NCBI GenBank assembly: GCA_020634565.1
Contig: JACKBN010000002.1
Location: 786,356-850,355, forward strand
Reading direction: 5' to 3'
DNA length: 64,000 nt
Source: Ardenticatenaceae bacterium
Lineage (GTDB): Bacteria; Chloroflexota; Anaerolineae; Promineifilales; Promineifilaceae
Part shown: in pieces, positions 17,692-25,083 of the stretch
How positions within the stretch are numbered: position 1 is the first letter of the stretch
How the letters are laid out: each line of letters opens with the position of its first letter
The notes under the pieces: model-generated
What the model saw: only the letters and a program-made list of their open reading frames with translations
Told to the model about the DNA's origin: nothing
The model's database searches: none
Made by a program: the position numbers and the translations under genes

Positions 17692-18297
17692 TTAGTTTTC
17701 GGCCGCCGCTTTTTCAGCAACCTCGACCAGTAGTTCGTAAGGCTGCGCGCCAGTAACGAGGTATTTGTTGTTGTAGACCATTGCCGGAACGCCACTGAGG
17801 CCGTATTGGAACGCTTGCTGCACGTCAGCGAGCATCGCGTTTTGGTACTGTGGATCGTCCAGGGCAGCTAGGAATTCGTCGCGGTTGAGGCCAACGGCCG
17901 TTGCCACTTCAGCCAACACGTCCACATCCTCAATATTTTTAGCATCCTGCCAATACGTGCGGAACATCGCGTTATGGTACGCCTCGCCCACGCCCTGCGC
18001 CTCGGCAAACTTGGCCCCGACCAGCGCCGGACGGCTGTTGATGCCAAACGGGCCAGGGTTCATTTCCAGCCCGTATCGTTCGCGAGCCATTGCTTCTAGC
18101 TGCGGCCGTCCCGCTTCGATGCGGGCACGATATTCCGGCGGCATCGGCGGGGAGCCTTCGGGGCGCAGTTCATACGAACGCCATTGAATTTGAACATTGT
18201 GCGCTTGCTTGAGCTTCTCCAAACTGGAGGAGACGAGGAAGCAAAATGGTCAAACAAAGTCTGACCAAACGTCGATGGTCACTTGATTTTGGGTCAT
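17692..18297 (-). CDS. FrnE/DsbA-like thiol oxidoreductase with in-frame TGA at the first active-site Cys (candidate selenoprotein)
   Basis: From ATG 18297 the frame reads MTQNQVTIDVWSDFV, then TGA (18252-18250), then PFCFLV and the complete FrnE-like body down to 17692: 201 codons. FrnE proteins carry DFVCPFCFLG here, so the TGA stands exactly for the first Cys of the CxxC. The cis-Pro loop SGVPAMVYNN is intact. Just after TGA the mRNA can form a bacterial SECIS-like hairpin (GCUU..CUCC-AGUUU-GGAGAAGC; loop about 24 nt from UGA, with G in loop position 2), and the residues in that stretch (VSSS) depart from the family norm. A translated fragment could start at TTG 18222 but would lack the active site. 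Alternatives: nonsense mutation or base-call error. Confidence 0.7.
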
Positions 18298-18311
18298 GGA
18301 ATTCCTTTTTT

Positions 18312-18399
18312 AACGCAAAGACCGCAAAGAATAAAAGGGAGCAAAGAAATATTCTTTCTATTCTTGTTCTATCTTGGCCACTTTGCGCCTTTGCGTCAA
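18312..18399. repeat. intergenic inverted repeat, CGCAAAG phrase family
   Basis: AACGCAAAGACCGCAAAG and CTTTGCGCCTTTGCGTC arms pair across an A/T-rich loop, between nei and the FrnE-like gene. Second member of the family seen at 2918-2992. Confidence 0.7.
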
Positions 18400-18410
18400 A
18401 TTTTTTGCAA

Positions 18411-19232
18411 TTATTTAGCCTGACATTTGGGACAGTAGTAGAGTCGTCGTCCGCCGATGCTGTCTTTGATGATGGCGGTGCCACAGTTGTAGCAGGGACG
18501 GCCGTCTCGATCAAACACCCAGAAGCGATAATCGCGGTAACTTTGCCCCTCTTTTTTCAACTTCTCGGCTAATTTCAGATCGTTGGTGATGCCTTTGGTT
18601 TGGTACGATTGGCGCGTGAGGGAAACGGCCGCTTCTGCCAGCGCCCCGATTTGTTCATTCGTGCAATCCATCGGGCGCAAGCTGGGATGAACGCGGGCCA
18701 CAAACAGCACCTCGCTGCGCAGATAGTTGCCCAGCCCCGCCAAAAACCCCTGATCCAGCAGCAGCGAGGTCAACCGCCGCCGCCGAAATTGATCCGAGGC
18801 AAAGCGTTTGGCCACCTGCGGCACGATCACCGATTCTTCCAGCAAATCCGGCCCCAGCTTGCTGAGGAACGGGTGGCTGTCCAGTTCGCCATCTTGCAGC
18901 ACGGCGATGTCCGAGGCACTGTAGAGCAGTGCCGATTTCTCTTCATTGTGAATGGCTAGCCGGAGCTGGCGGTTCGTCTCGGGGAAATCGTGAGCGTCAC
19001 GCACCATCCATTTGCCGTAGAGCTGGTTGTGGCTGTAGATGTTGTAGCCGTTGGCAAACCGGGTGAGCATCGCTTTGCCGCGCGCCTGTACGGCCGTTAC
19101 TTCCACCCCGGTCAAAATCTCTTCGTACTTCTTGAGCTGGTCAAAGGCAAAGGAAACGGCCGTTGTCGGACGACCAATAATTGCGGCACCAACCTTGTTT
19201 GCCGCCAGCTGAATTTCTGGCCCTTCGGGCAT
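18411..19232 (-). CDS. nei: endonuclease VIII (Nei), Fpg/Nei family DNA glycosylase
   Basis: 273 residues from ATG 19232, giving the obligatory MPEGPEI N-terminus (catalytic Pro2, Glu3 after Met removal); the frame extends 31 codons further upstream but such an extension would abolish catalysis. The segments FAFDQLKKYEE, RGKAMLTRFANGYNIYSHNQLYGKW and LLYSASDIAVL match Nei rather than Fpg. H2TH region GLGNYLRSEVLF and a C-terminal zinc finger (CYNCGTAI ... YYCPKCQ) are complete. It removes oxidised pyrimidines and nicks the AP site. Located upstream of the FrnE-like gene on the same strand. Confidence 0.93.
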   Translation of the reverse strand: MPEGPEIQLAANKVGAAIIGRPTTAVSFAFDQLKKYEEILTGVEVTAVQARGKAMLTRFANGYNIYSHNQLYGKWMVRDAHDFPETNRQLRLAIHNEEKSALLYSASDIAVLQDGELDSHPFLSKLGPDLLEESVIVPQVAKRFASDQFRRRRLTSLLLDQGFLAGLGNYLRSEVLFVARVHPSLRPMDCTNEQIGALAEAAVSLTRQSYQTKGITNDLKLAEKLKKEGQSYRDYRFWVFDRDGRPCYNCGTAIIKDSIGGRRLYYCPKCQAK

Positions 19233-19264
19233 TTTGTTTACTCCCAGATGTTTTTGTGACTCAA

Positions 19265-19328
19265 AGATTGGACCATTTTTGAACGGATCAAACATTGAGC
19301 AGACTATCTTGTTAAAATGGTCCAATCT
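19265..19328. repeat. 64-bp element with 15-bp perfect inverted ends (AGATTGGACCATTTT)
   Basis: AGATTGGACCATTTT and AAAATGGTCCAATCT flank 34 bp of unrelated sequence. A relative of the same size lies at 13172-13233 with a different centre. Lies in the intergenic gap upstream of nei. Confidence 0.8.
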
Positions 19329-19369
19329 ACTTACTGTGTCGATCTTACCAAACTTTGGGAGGATTGCCG

Positions 19370-20545
19370 TTATTCGTCAGAATTGGTTAATTCTGATGAG
19401 TCATCGAGGAAGAGGGCCAGCTCTGTTTCGCTGAGGGGTTCGGCGGATTCCACGGCATAAAAGCCCGTTTCCCACAGGCTGCCCTTCAGCTCAAACGCCT
19501 GTTGGATGGTTTGCTCGGAGCCATTTTTGAAGAGGTAGGCAGCCCAGGAATCATCGCGCCCGGGCGGCACGGTGACCACCATATGCACCAGATCGGCCTG
19601 TACCTGCACGTGGGTCAGAATGCAGGCATTGGCCACGGCCAGACGGCTCATGGCCCGGCGCAGCGGAATATGCAGATGGTTAGGCAGCAGTCCCACCGGC
19701 CGCCAGACAATGACGTAAGACGGCCGTTTGCCCAAACCAAACCCATTGCCCAAAAGCCCCGTATGCGCCAACACGCGCCCTTCGACAGTGGCTTTCAACT
19801 TCTTGGCCATGCGCCGCGCCTGCTGCCGCACTTCGGTAAGCGGCGTTTCGGGCAGGCCAATCAGCGTGACCAAATAATCGCCAGTCACCTGGTGGGTAAA
19901 CAGCAGCAAATCGCCAGCACGGGCCGGTAAATGGATAAACTGCAAGCGAGAAGGCAGGTTATCCCCCGTCCAGCCATCGCCCACGTACAAAGCCACCGTC
20001 GCGGCTTCCCCTTCGTTGACCTCGCCCCAGTAAGCCAGCAGCTTGCTGCCCTCGGCAAACACCACCGCCTGCACCAGGCGGCTCAGATGGGTTTCTTGTA
20101 GGGTTGAAATGAGGGTGGCCGTGTCCAGAGAACGAATGGCGTTTTGGAGAACGGCCGTACCGGCCAGCTGCCCCGTCTGCACCATCGGCCGGCGGGCCAC
20201 ATTTTCCAGCAGTGTTTCCAGCTCCACATCCACCAACGATTTGATCAGCACGCCTTGCACCGTGCCGGAATAGGTAACGGGAATCTCTTCATCGCCAGAG
20301 GGCATCACCAAAATGACGCGTAAATCAGGCTGTACCGCCCGCAGCGAACGTATAATCTTCGCCCCCTCAGCCACCGGCACAAAAGCCAAATCCTGATCGG
20401 TTTGCACGAGCTGCAAACACGCCTCCTTCAGCGTAGGCACGATGGAGACGTTGAAATCGCCGGTGCGACCCAGCGCGTGCGTCAGGCGTAAAGCAAAGGT
20501 ACGATCTGGCTCCAAAACAAGGATGTGCTTAATCTGCGAAGGCAT
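19370..20545 (-). CDS. receiver-like / roadblock-like protein with a catalytically dead Y1 (IS200-type) transposase domain
   Basis: 391 residues, three parts. (a) 1-120: receiver-like fold (KHILVLEPDRTFALRLTHAL ... LRVILVMPSGDEE) without an obvious phosphoacceptor Asp. (b) about 125-265: resembles a roadblock/LC7 domain (AVVFAEGSKLLAYWGEV ... DLLLFTHQVTGDYLVTLIG). (c) about 270-385: aligns well with Y1/REP-type transposases (SYVIVWRPVGLLP, LHIPLRRAMSRLA, VQADLVHMVVTVPPG, SLWETGFYAVESAEPLSE). The HUH motif reads L-V-H and the catalytic Tyr position reads ALFLDDS, so both His and Tyr are gone. This looks like a domesticated domain used for nucleic-acid binding or as scaffold. Domain b is the least certain. 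Confidence 0.6.
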   Translation of the reverse strand: MPSQIKHILVLEPDRTFALRLTHALGRTGDFNVSIVPTLKEACLQLVQTDQDLAFVPVAEGAKIIRSLRAVQPDLRVILVMPSGDEEIPVTYSGTVQGVLIKSLVDVELETLLENVARRPMVQTGQLAGTAVLQNAIRSLDTATLISTLQETHLSRLVQAVVFAEGSKLLAYWGEVNEGEAATVALYVGDGWTGDNLPSRLQFIHLPARAGDLLLFTHQVTGDYLVTLIGLPETPLTEVRQQARRMAKKLKATVEGRVLAHTGLLGNGFGLGKRPSYVIVWRPVGLLPNHLHIPLRRAMSRLAVANACILTHVQVQADLVHMVVTVPPGRDDSWAAYLFKNGSEQTIQQAFELKGSLWETGFYAVESAEPLSETELALFLDDSSELTNSDE

Positions 20546-20681
20546 GGCTTGATTCTAAAGGATGGGCGAAGGCAAAAGCAATGGCCTCCCCCCACGGCTT
20601 CATAAATCCACCGTGAAAATTAGCCTCAGATCTCGCAGATGAAAAACAAATCCGCTCGAAAGGCGCAGCAAGAAACTGCGG

Positions 20682-23180
20682 CTACAATTTTCTCCGCACA
20701 AACAAGACGGCCGTTCCGCCAACCACCACCAGCAAACCAGCCACCAACCACCACAACCAACCACGAGCAGCGTCATCGGGGTGCTCAATCGGTTCGATGT
20801 TAATGGGCGTGGGGCTGGGAACGGCCGTTCCGTCCAAACGCGGCTCCGGCGTGGGCAGCGCATCCAAGTTCAAGATAAGCAGCGGCAAATCATGATCCGT
20901 CGTTTTGAAGAGCAGTGCTTCTGGCGAAACGTTCACCGCCAGTGCGTCGGGATAATCCGCGTTAACATGCAAAATCATGACGTCGGCCACATCGTCTTGC
21001 AGGGCTGGCGTAATGAAGATGCCATCGATAAGCTGCGACACGCCGCCGAAGACGTAACTGTAGCGCGTTTCATCTGGCAGGCGCAGCAGCACGTTTTCCA
21101 TGTTGCCATTTTCGGCTAAAGCCAGCAGCGGCGGAGCTTGCTCGTAATCGTTGAAGTCACCCAAAACAACCACGTTTGCCTCTGGATTTTCAGCCAAGAT
21201 GTCCGTGACCAGCCCGGCGACGTGGTTAGCCTGGGCCAGTCGCCAAGGGGCCGTTTCGGCCTCACCGCCGAGCTTGGATTTGAAGTGGTTGACGATGAGG
21301 GTGAACGGCCGTTCCGCGACCAACAATTTCACCAGCAGCGGGGGGCGCGAAAACAGCACATCCTGCCCCGCCGGGCACTCCACGCGAGCATCGCTAACAC
21401 CGGTTTCCAGCACCGTGCAGGTTTGCATGAGCTGGGCAGATTCGACCGTGACGAGGTTGGGATTGCTCAACAGAGCCACGTCGATGCCGCGCACGTCGGC
21501 GCTTTCCAGGTGGGTGACGGTGTACGTGAAGCCGCAGCCATCTGCCGCCAGCAGGGCCAGCTCGTCGAGCAGGGTGCCCTTTTCCACCTCCTGCACGGCG
21601 ACCAGCGTGGGGCAACCCAGCGTGTGCGTGAGCGCGGCGGCTAATTTTTGCTGCTTGAGGCGCAGTTCCAGCTCCAAAGGTTTTGGCTCGGCATCGTCGC
21701 CCGTGTCGTCAATGAGGTCGAAATAATTTTCCATGTTGAAGCTGGCGATGCTGATTTGGTCGGGCTGCAACGCAGGCGCGGCGACAGGTTCCGTGAGCGG
21801 TTCGGCCAACACCACCAACTCATCCCCCGCCTGCTGCACAATTTTGAACTGGTCGAAGTTGTAAGTGAGTGGGCCGACGAGTCCGCTTACCAGATCGCCG
21901 GTTTTGACGTGGGGAAAGCCGTCGCAGAACTGGTCGGACTGGTACAAGATTGGCACCACCTGGCCGATGGGATCGGCCAAAACGCGGCGGAAAATGCGCG
22001 GCGTGGTGACGCTGGAGCTGACGACGGCAAAGCCGCAGCTGCTAAACGTCGGCCCCACCACCCGCGCCGGATCGGCAAGCTGCACGCGCATCCCTTCCAG
22101 CGGCTCAAAGTAGGCAGCCAACGCCTCAGTCGCGGCGGGCGGGTCGATGAGGATGGGGTCGGGCAGGGGCTGGTCGCTCAACTCCACCCGAATTTCCAGA
22201 TCATTGTCGTCCAGCTCGGTGAGGCCGAAAAACTCCGTCACCAGCCCAGAAACGCGGATTTGATCGCCGGTTTGGAAAGACGGCCGTCCGCGACCAAAAA
22301 AGAGCGCAATGCCGTCAGACGTTGCCGGATCGCCATCTTCAAAGCCGGGGATGTCCTGCACGAAGGCGGTGTAGAAGGTGGTGCCCGCGGCGTTGCGGTC
22401 CTCGTACACACCGGTGACGATGCCGCGAAAGGTGACGGTTTGGTTGATGGCAGCGGCCACCTCGCCCGCGCCCTGAATGGTGCCGATGGGCGGCAGTGCT
22501 TCCAGCTCGGCGGGGTTGAGCGGGGCGCGGCAGGCGTCGTCGAACTGGACGACGCCGGGAGTCGGCGGCTGCTGCGGCTGCCAGTCGGTGGCGGTGTCGG
22601 TGTCGCAGTTGGCGGGGTTGCGCTCGATGGATTGGTTCTCGAATACGGCCGTTACCGCTGGCGCAAAAAAGGTGTCCCGGTCACCGTAATTCACGCTGTC
22701 GATGATCAGGTTGCGCTCGTTGAGCAGCACCAGTTCGTCTCCGTCGTTGGCCAGGGCGATGTCGCCCGTCGCCCAGAGTAGGTAGTTGCGCATGTCGGGC
22801 ACGTTGGGGTCGGAGTCGGTCAGTTCAAAGTCTGGGTTGGTGCCGTAGAGGAAGCGGAAGCCAACGGCCGTTTGGGCCACCACCAGCGCCTGTTCGGGTT
22901 CCAGCAGGGTGCCAGCCGGAAAGCGGCGCATCCCCTCGCCGCCACCGCTCTGCTCTTCGTCACCAATTTTGATATCGCTGAGGTCGAGAACGGCCGTACC
23001 GACGTTGGCAATCTCGATCCATTCCCGCGCCGACTCCTCACCGGGCGGATTGTAGAACACCTCGGTGATGAGCAGGCCGGGGTTGGGAATTTGGGCGTGG
23101 GTGGGTTGAAAAATGGTGGTGAGCAAGAGAACGGCCGTTACCCCTAGCAGCAGCCATCGCCAAACAAACTTCTGGTGCAT
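20682..23180 (-). CDS. secreted, membrane-anchored endonuclease/exonuclease/phosphatase protein with lamin-tail domain (ExeM/NucH-like)
   Basis: 832 residues. Signal peptide at 1-29 (WLLLGVTAVLLLTT ... THA). Residues 35-150: lamin-tail domain (LLITEVFYNPPGEESAREWIEIANVG). Then an OB-fold-like region (IGTIQGAGEVAAAINQTVTFRGIVTGVYED) and, from about 470, an endonuclease/exonuclease/phosphatase domain (SIASFNMENYFD, VAVQEVEKG, VIVNHFKSKLGG, VVLGDFNDYE, TTDHDLPLLI), all catalytic segments present. A single C-terminal helix and RRKL end suggest surface anchoring. Such proteins are extracellular nucleases used for DNA scavenging or biofilm turnover. GGAGGGAAAAG ribosome-binding site. Confidence 0.88.
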   Translation of the reverse strand: MHQKFVWRWLLLGVTAVLLLTTIFQPTHAQIPNPGLLITEVFYNPPGEESAREWIEIANVGTAVLDLSDIKIGDEEQSGGGEGMRRFPAGTLLEPEQALVVAQTAVGFRFLYGTNPDFELTDSDPNVPDMRNYLLWATGDIALANDGDELVLLNERNLIIDSVNYGDRDTFFAPAVTAVFENQSIERNPANCDTDTATDWQPQQPPTPGVVQFDDACRAPLNPAELEALPPIGTIQGAGEVAAAINQTVTFRGIVTGVYEDRNAAGTTFYTAFVQDIPGFEDGDPATSDGIALFFGRGRPSFQTGDQIRVSGLVTEFFGLTELDDNDLEIRVELSDQPLPDPILIDPPAATEALAAYFEPLEGMRVQLADPARVVGPTFSSCGFAVVSSSVTTPRIFRRVLADPIGQVVPILYQSDQFCDGFPHVKTGDLVSGLVGPLTYNFDQFKIVQQAGDELVVLAEPLTEPVAAPALQPDQISIASFNMENYFDLIDDTGDDAEPKPLELELRLKQQKLAAALTHTLGCPTLVAVQEVEKGTLLDELALLAADGCGFTYTVTHLESADVRGIDVALLSNPNLVTVESAQLMQTCTVLETGVSDARVECPAGQDVLFSRPPLLVKLLVAERPFTLIVNHFKSKLGGEAETAPWRLAQANHVAGLVTDILAENPEANVVVLGDFNDYEQAPPLLALAENGNMENVLLRLPDETRYSYVFGGVSQLIDGIFITPALQDDVADVMILHVNADYPDALAVNVSPEALLFKTTDHDLPLLILNLDALPTPEPRLDGTAVPSPTPINIEPIEHPDDAARGWLWWLVAGLLVVVGGTAVLFVRRKL

Positions 23181-23215
23181 GATTCTTTTCCCTCCAAACT
23201 GTTAGGAGGGATTTT

Positions 23216-23281
23216 ACCGCAGAGGGCGCGGAGGGCACAGAGTTATTTTGTTTTCTCAGCGTTCGCCGCGGCCTCTGCGGT
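23216..23281. repeat. intergenic hairpin, ACCGCAGAGG/CCTCTGCGGT phrase family
   Basis: ACCGCAGAGGGCGCGG pairs with CGCGGCCTCTGCGGT around a TTATTTTGTTTT loop, between the molybdopterin oxidoreductase and nuclease genes. Confidence 0.75.
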
Positions 23282-23284
23282 GAA

Positions 23285-24316
23285 TTATTCTAGCGGGAGG
23301 GGGAGCTGCCAGAGTTTGCTGGTGCGGTTAAGGCGGAGGTGGGTGATCCATTTGACCCACTCGACGCCGCGCTGGTCGGGGGCGACGAGGCGGAGGGGGA
23401 AACCGTGGCCGTGGGAGAGGGGCGCATCGGCCACGTCGAGCGCCAGGGCGTAGCGACTGGCTTGTTCCAATGTCAGCCGCCGCTGGTAGCCGGTGACGGA
23501 AATGATGGAGAGGCTAACGGCCGTTTCGTCCAGATCGGCCAGTTGCAACAGTTGGGTCAGGGAGACGCCACGCCACAACTGTTCCGCATACCAGCCGCCG
23601 GTGCAATCGAGTACGGCCGTTCCTTCCCAATCCATCATGTCGCGCAGTTGGGCGTAGGTGAGGGTATACGGCCGTTTGACCGCGCCATCCACTCGCAGCT
23701 GCCAATTGGCCACGTCGATGAGTGGAGGGTTGTCGTTGATCCAGCTAACGACGGGGAAGCGGTTGGAGAAGCTGCCGTTTTCGTAGGAGCCAGTGAAGCG
23801 GCGGGCGGCACCGGGCAGGGCCAACTCGTCTTTGCCCCAGTCGGCGGTGCGCCAAAAAACGAGGCCGAGGAGGGAGGAAACGGCCGTACCCATAAACAGT
23901 CGTCGCCCCACCGTGCCCGGCACGCGCCAGATGAAGCGCATGTGCCAGGCGTGCCAGGCCATGAGCCCCAGCAGCGGCACCGCCAGGTAGATGTGCAGGC
24001 TCACCAGGCTAAAACCGCCCAGATAAATCGGCCCGCTGAACGTCCACAGCAGGCCAGAGCCGATGACGACGAGCAGCAAAACCAACATCCCGGCGAAGGC
24101 AATACGGCGGCGAGTCCACACCGTTTTGCGGCGGATGGCGTCGAGGACGATACCGCCTTTCCAGTAGAGCAGGAACAGCAGCGCATACGCGCCGATGCCG
24201 TGTGCCCCCAAAATCCAGGCGCGGGAGAGACGGCCGTTCACCATGCCAAAATAGCCGGTGACGGCCTGCACCAGAATCAAAATGAGCAAGACCACATTGG
24301 CCCAGGGTGTTTTCAT
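23285..24316 (-). CDS. membrane-bound molybdopterin-dependent oxidoreductase (sulfite-oxidase/YedY fold) with cytochrome b561-like N-terminus
   Basis: 343 residues. The first 170 form four hydrophobic helices with His residues (GAHGIGAY, SLHIYLAVPLLGLMAWHAWHMRF), resembling a small cytochrome b/ferric-reductase-like membrane module. From about 185 an oxidoreductase molybdopterin-binding domain follows (VVSWINDNPPLIDVANWQLRVDG, YTLTYAQL), with the Mo-ligand Cys in VLDCTGGWYAEQLWRGV. Probably an electron-transfer enzyme reducing or oxidising an extracytoplasmic substrate. No dimerisation domain, as in YedY/MsrP. A fragment resembling its 5' end reappears at 24827-24892. Confidence 0.87.
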   Translation of the reverse strand: MKTPWANVVLLILILVQAVTGYFGMVNGRLSRAWILGAHGIGAYALLFLLYWKGGIVLDAIRRKTVWTRRRIAFAGMLVLLLVVIGSGLLWTFSGPIYLGGFSLVSLHIYLAVPLLGLMAWHAWHMRFIWRVPGTVGRRLFMGTAVSSLLGLVFWRTADWGKDELALPGAARRFTGSYENGSFSNRFPVVSWINDNPPLIDVANWQLRVDGAVKRPYTLTYAQLRDMMDWEGTAVLDCTGGWYAEQLWRGVSLTQLLQLADLDETAVSLSIISVTGYQRRLTLEQASRYALALDVADAPLSHGHGFPLRLVAPDQRGVEWVKWITHLRLNRTSKLWQLPLPLE

Positions 24317-24374
24317 GGACGGTAGTTTAGCAGATACGGCCGTAGCTCACCTTCAGACAATATTCACCATTCGT

Positions 24375-24402
24375 TTGAGGCATCATCTAATTTTTGTATA
24401 CT
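24375..24402 (+). promoter_or_regulatory. accessory-module promoter, copy A
   Basis: TTGAGG, 16-bp spacer ending TTTTTG, TATACT. Same layout as five other copies in this window. Drives the 24476 gene. Confidence 0.6.
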
Positions 24403-24475
24403 CACCTTCGGTCTATTTTTTCTGGCGAAAAAACACAATATCCAAATAAATGAGTTTCACGTAGTAGAGGGAAAC

Positions 24476-24805
24476 ATGAGCTTAGACACAAAGCTTGTTT
24501 TGATCGATGATCAGAGCGGAAATTCTCACTTTATTAACGAGGATATCCACTTGCATGATTACTTAACTGACAATGCTGACTGGAATGCAGAATATTGGGA
24601 TTTCGACGAAGAATATCTGCAAGAGTATGCAAAGAAATTAGAACGAATTTACTGTTCATCGGGATATGGGTTTGAGTTTCAGGCACTTTGGGTTGGGGAA
24701 TATCCAACCGAAATTCGCCACATTTCGATTGATGACTTCTTGAAAATTGTCAAAGGGAACCAGATTAGTACAAAAACCAGATACGTGGTGAGGAAACCCA
24801 CATAA
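24476..24805 (+). CDS. hypothetical protein
   Basis: 109 residues, acidic, no signal peptide or membrane segment. Central part is rich in Asp/Glu/Tyr (NADWNAEYWDFDEEYLQEYAKKLERIYCS). I do not recognise a family. A GAGGGAAAC ribosome-binding site precedes the ATG and promoter copy A lies 74 bp upstream, so it is likely a real, monocistronic gene. It is AT-richer than the core genes and contains no ACGGCCGT. It sits between a full copy and a remnant copy of the molybdopterin gene start, as if inserted there. Confidence 0.65.
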   Translation: MSLDTKLVLIDDQSGNSHFINEDIHLHDYLTDNADWNAEYWDFDEEYLQEYAKKLERIYCSSGYGFEFQALWVGEYPTEIRHISIDDFLKIVKGNQISTKTRYVVRKPT

Positions 24806-24826
24806 CAGAAATCTCAACTTGAAAAG

Positions 24827-24892
24827 AAACCCGGTAACTGCCTGCACCACCACCAAAATGAGCAAGACCACGTTAGCCCAGGGTGTTTTCAT
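24827..24892 (-). pseudogene. remnant copy of the 5' end of the molybdopterin oxidoreductase gene
   Basis: The first 22 codons (MKTPWANVVLLILVVVQAVTGF) match the intact gene at 24316 with only conservative changes, then similarity stops. Just upstream of its start the shared GTAGTTTAGCAGA and ACGGCCGTAGCTCA also match. Differences are mostly silent or conservative, suggesting descent from a once functional paralogue rather than a very recent copy. Confidence 0.75.
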
Positions 24893-24955
24893 GGGGGTAG
24901 TTTAGCAGAAACGGCCGTAGCTCAATTCTTAACCCAGCCAACCTTCATCTTTTGT

Positions 24956-24983
24956 TTGAAGTTGCGGCTACATTTTGTATACT
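24956..24983 (+). promoter_or_regulatory. accessory-module promoter, copy B
   Basis: TTGAAG, 16-bp spacer, TATACT, preceded by the conserved AACCCAGCCAACC(T)TCATCTTTTG segment. Upstream of the EcsC-TerB gene. Confidence 0.65.
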
Positions 24984-25083
24984 GTTCGAGCGCGTTTTTA
25001 TTCAGTCTGGCAGGTTATTACGCACTCGTGCAGGCTAGACTACTTTAACACTCCTGAATCAATTAAAAATCACAGAGGCCAAA

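Noticed and set aside
21648..22781. 377-residue open frame on the plus strand
   Set aside because: Shadow of the LTD/endonuclease gene, which has a signal peptide and clear catalytic motifs.
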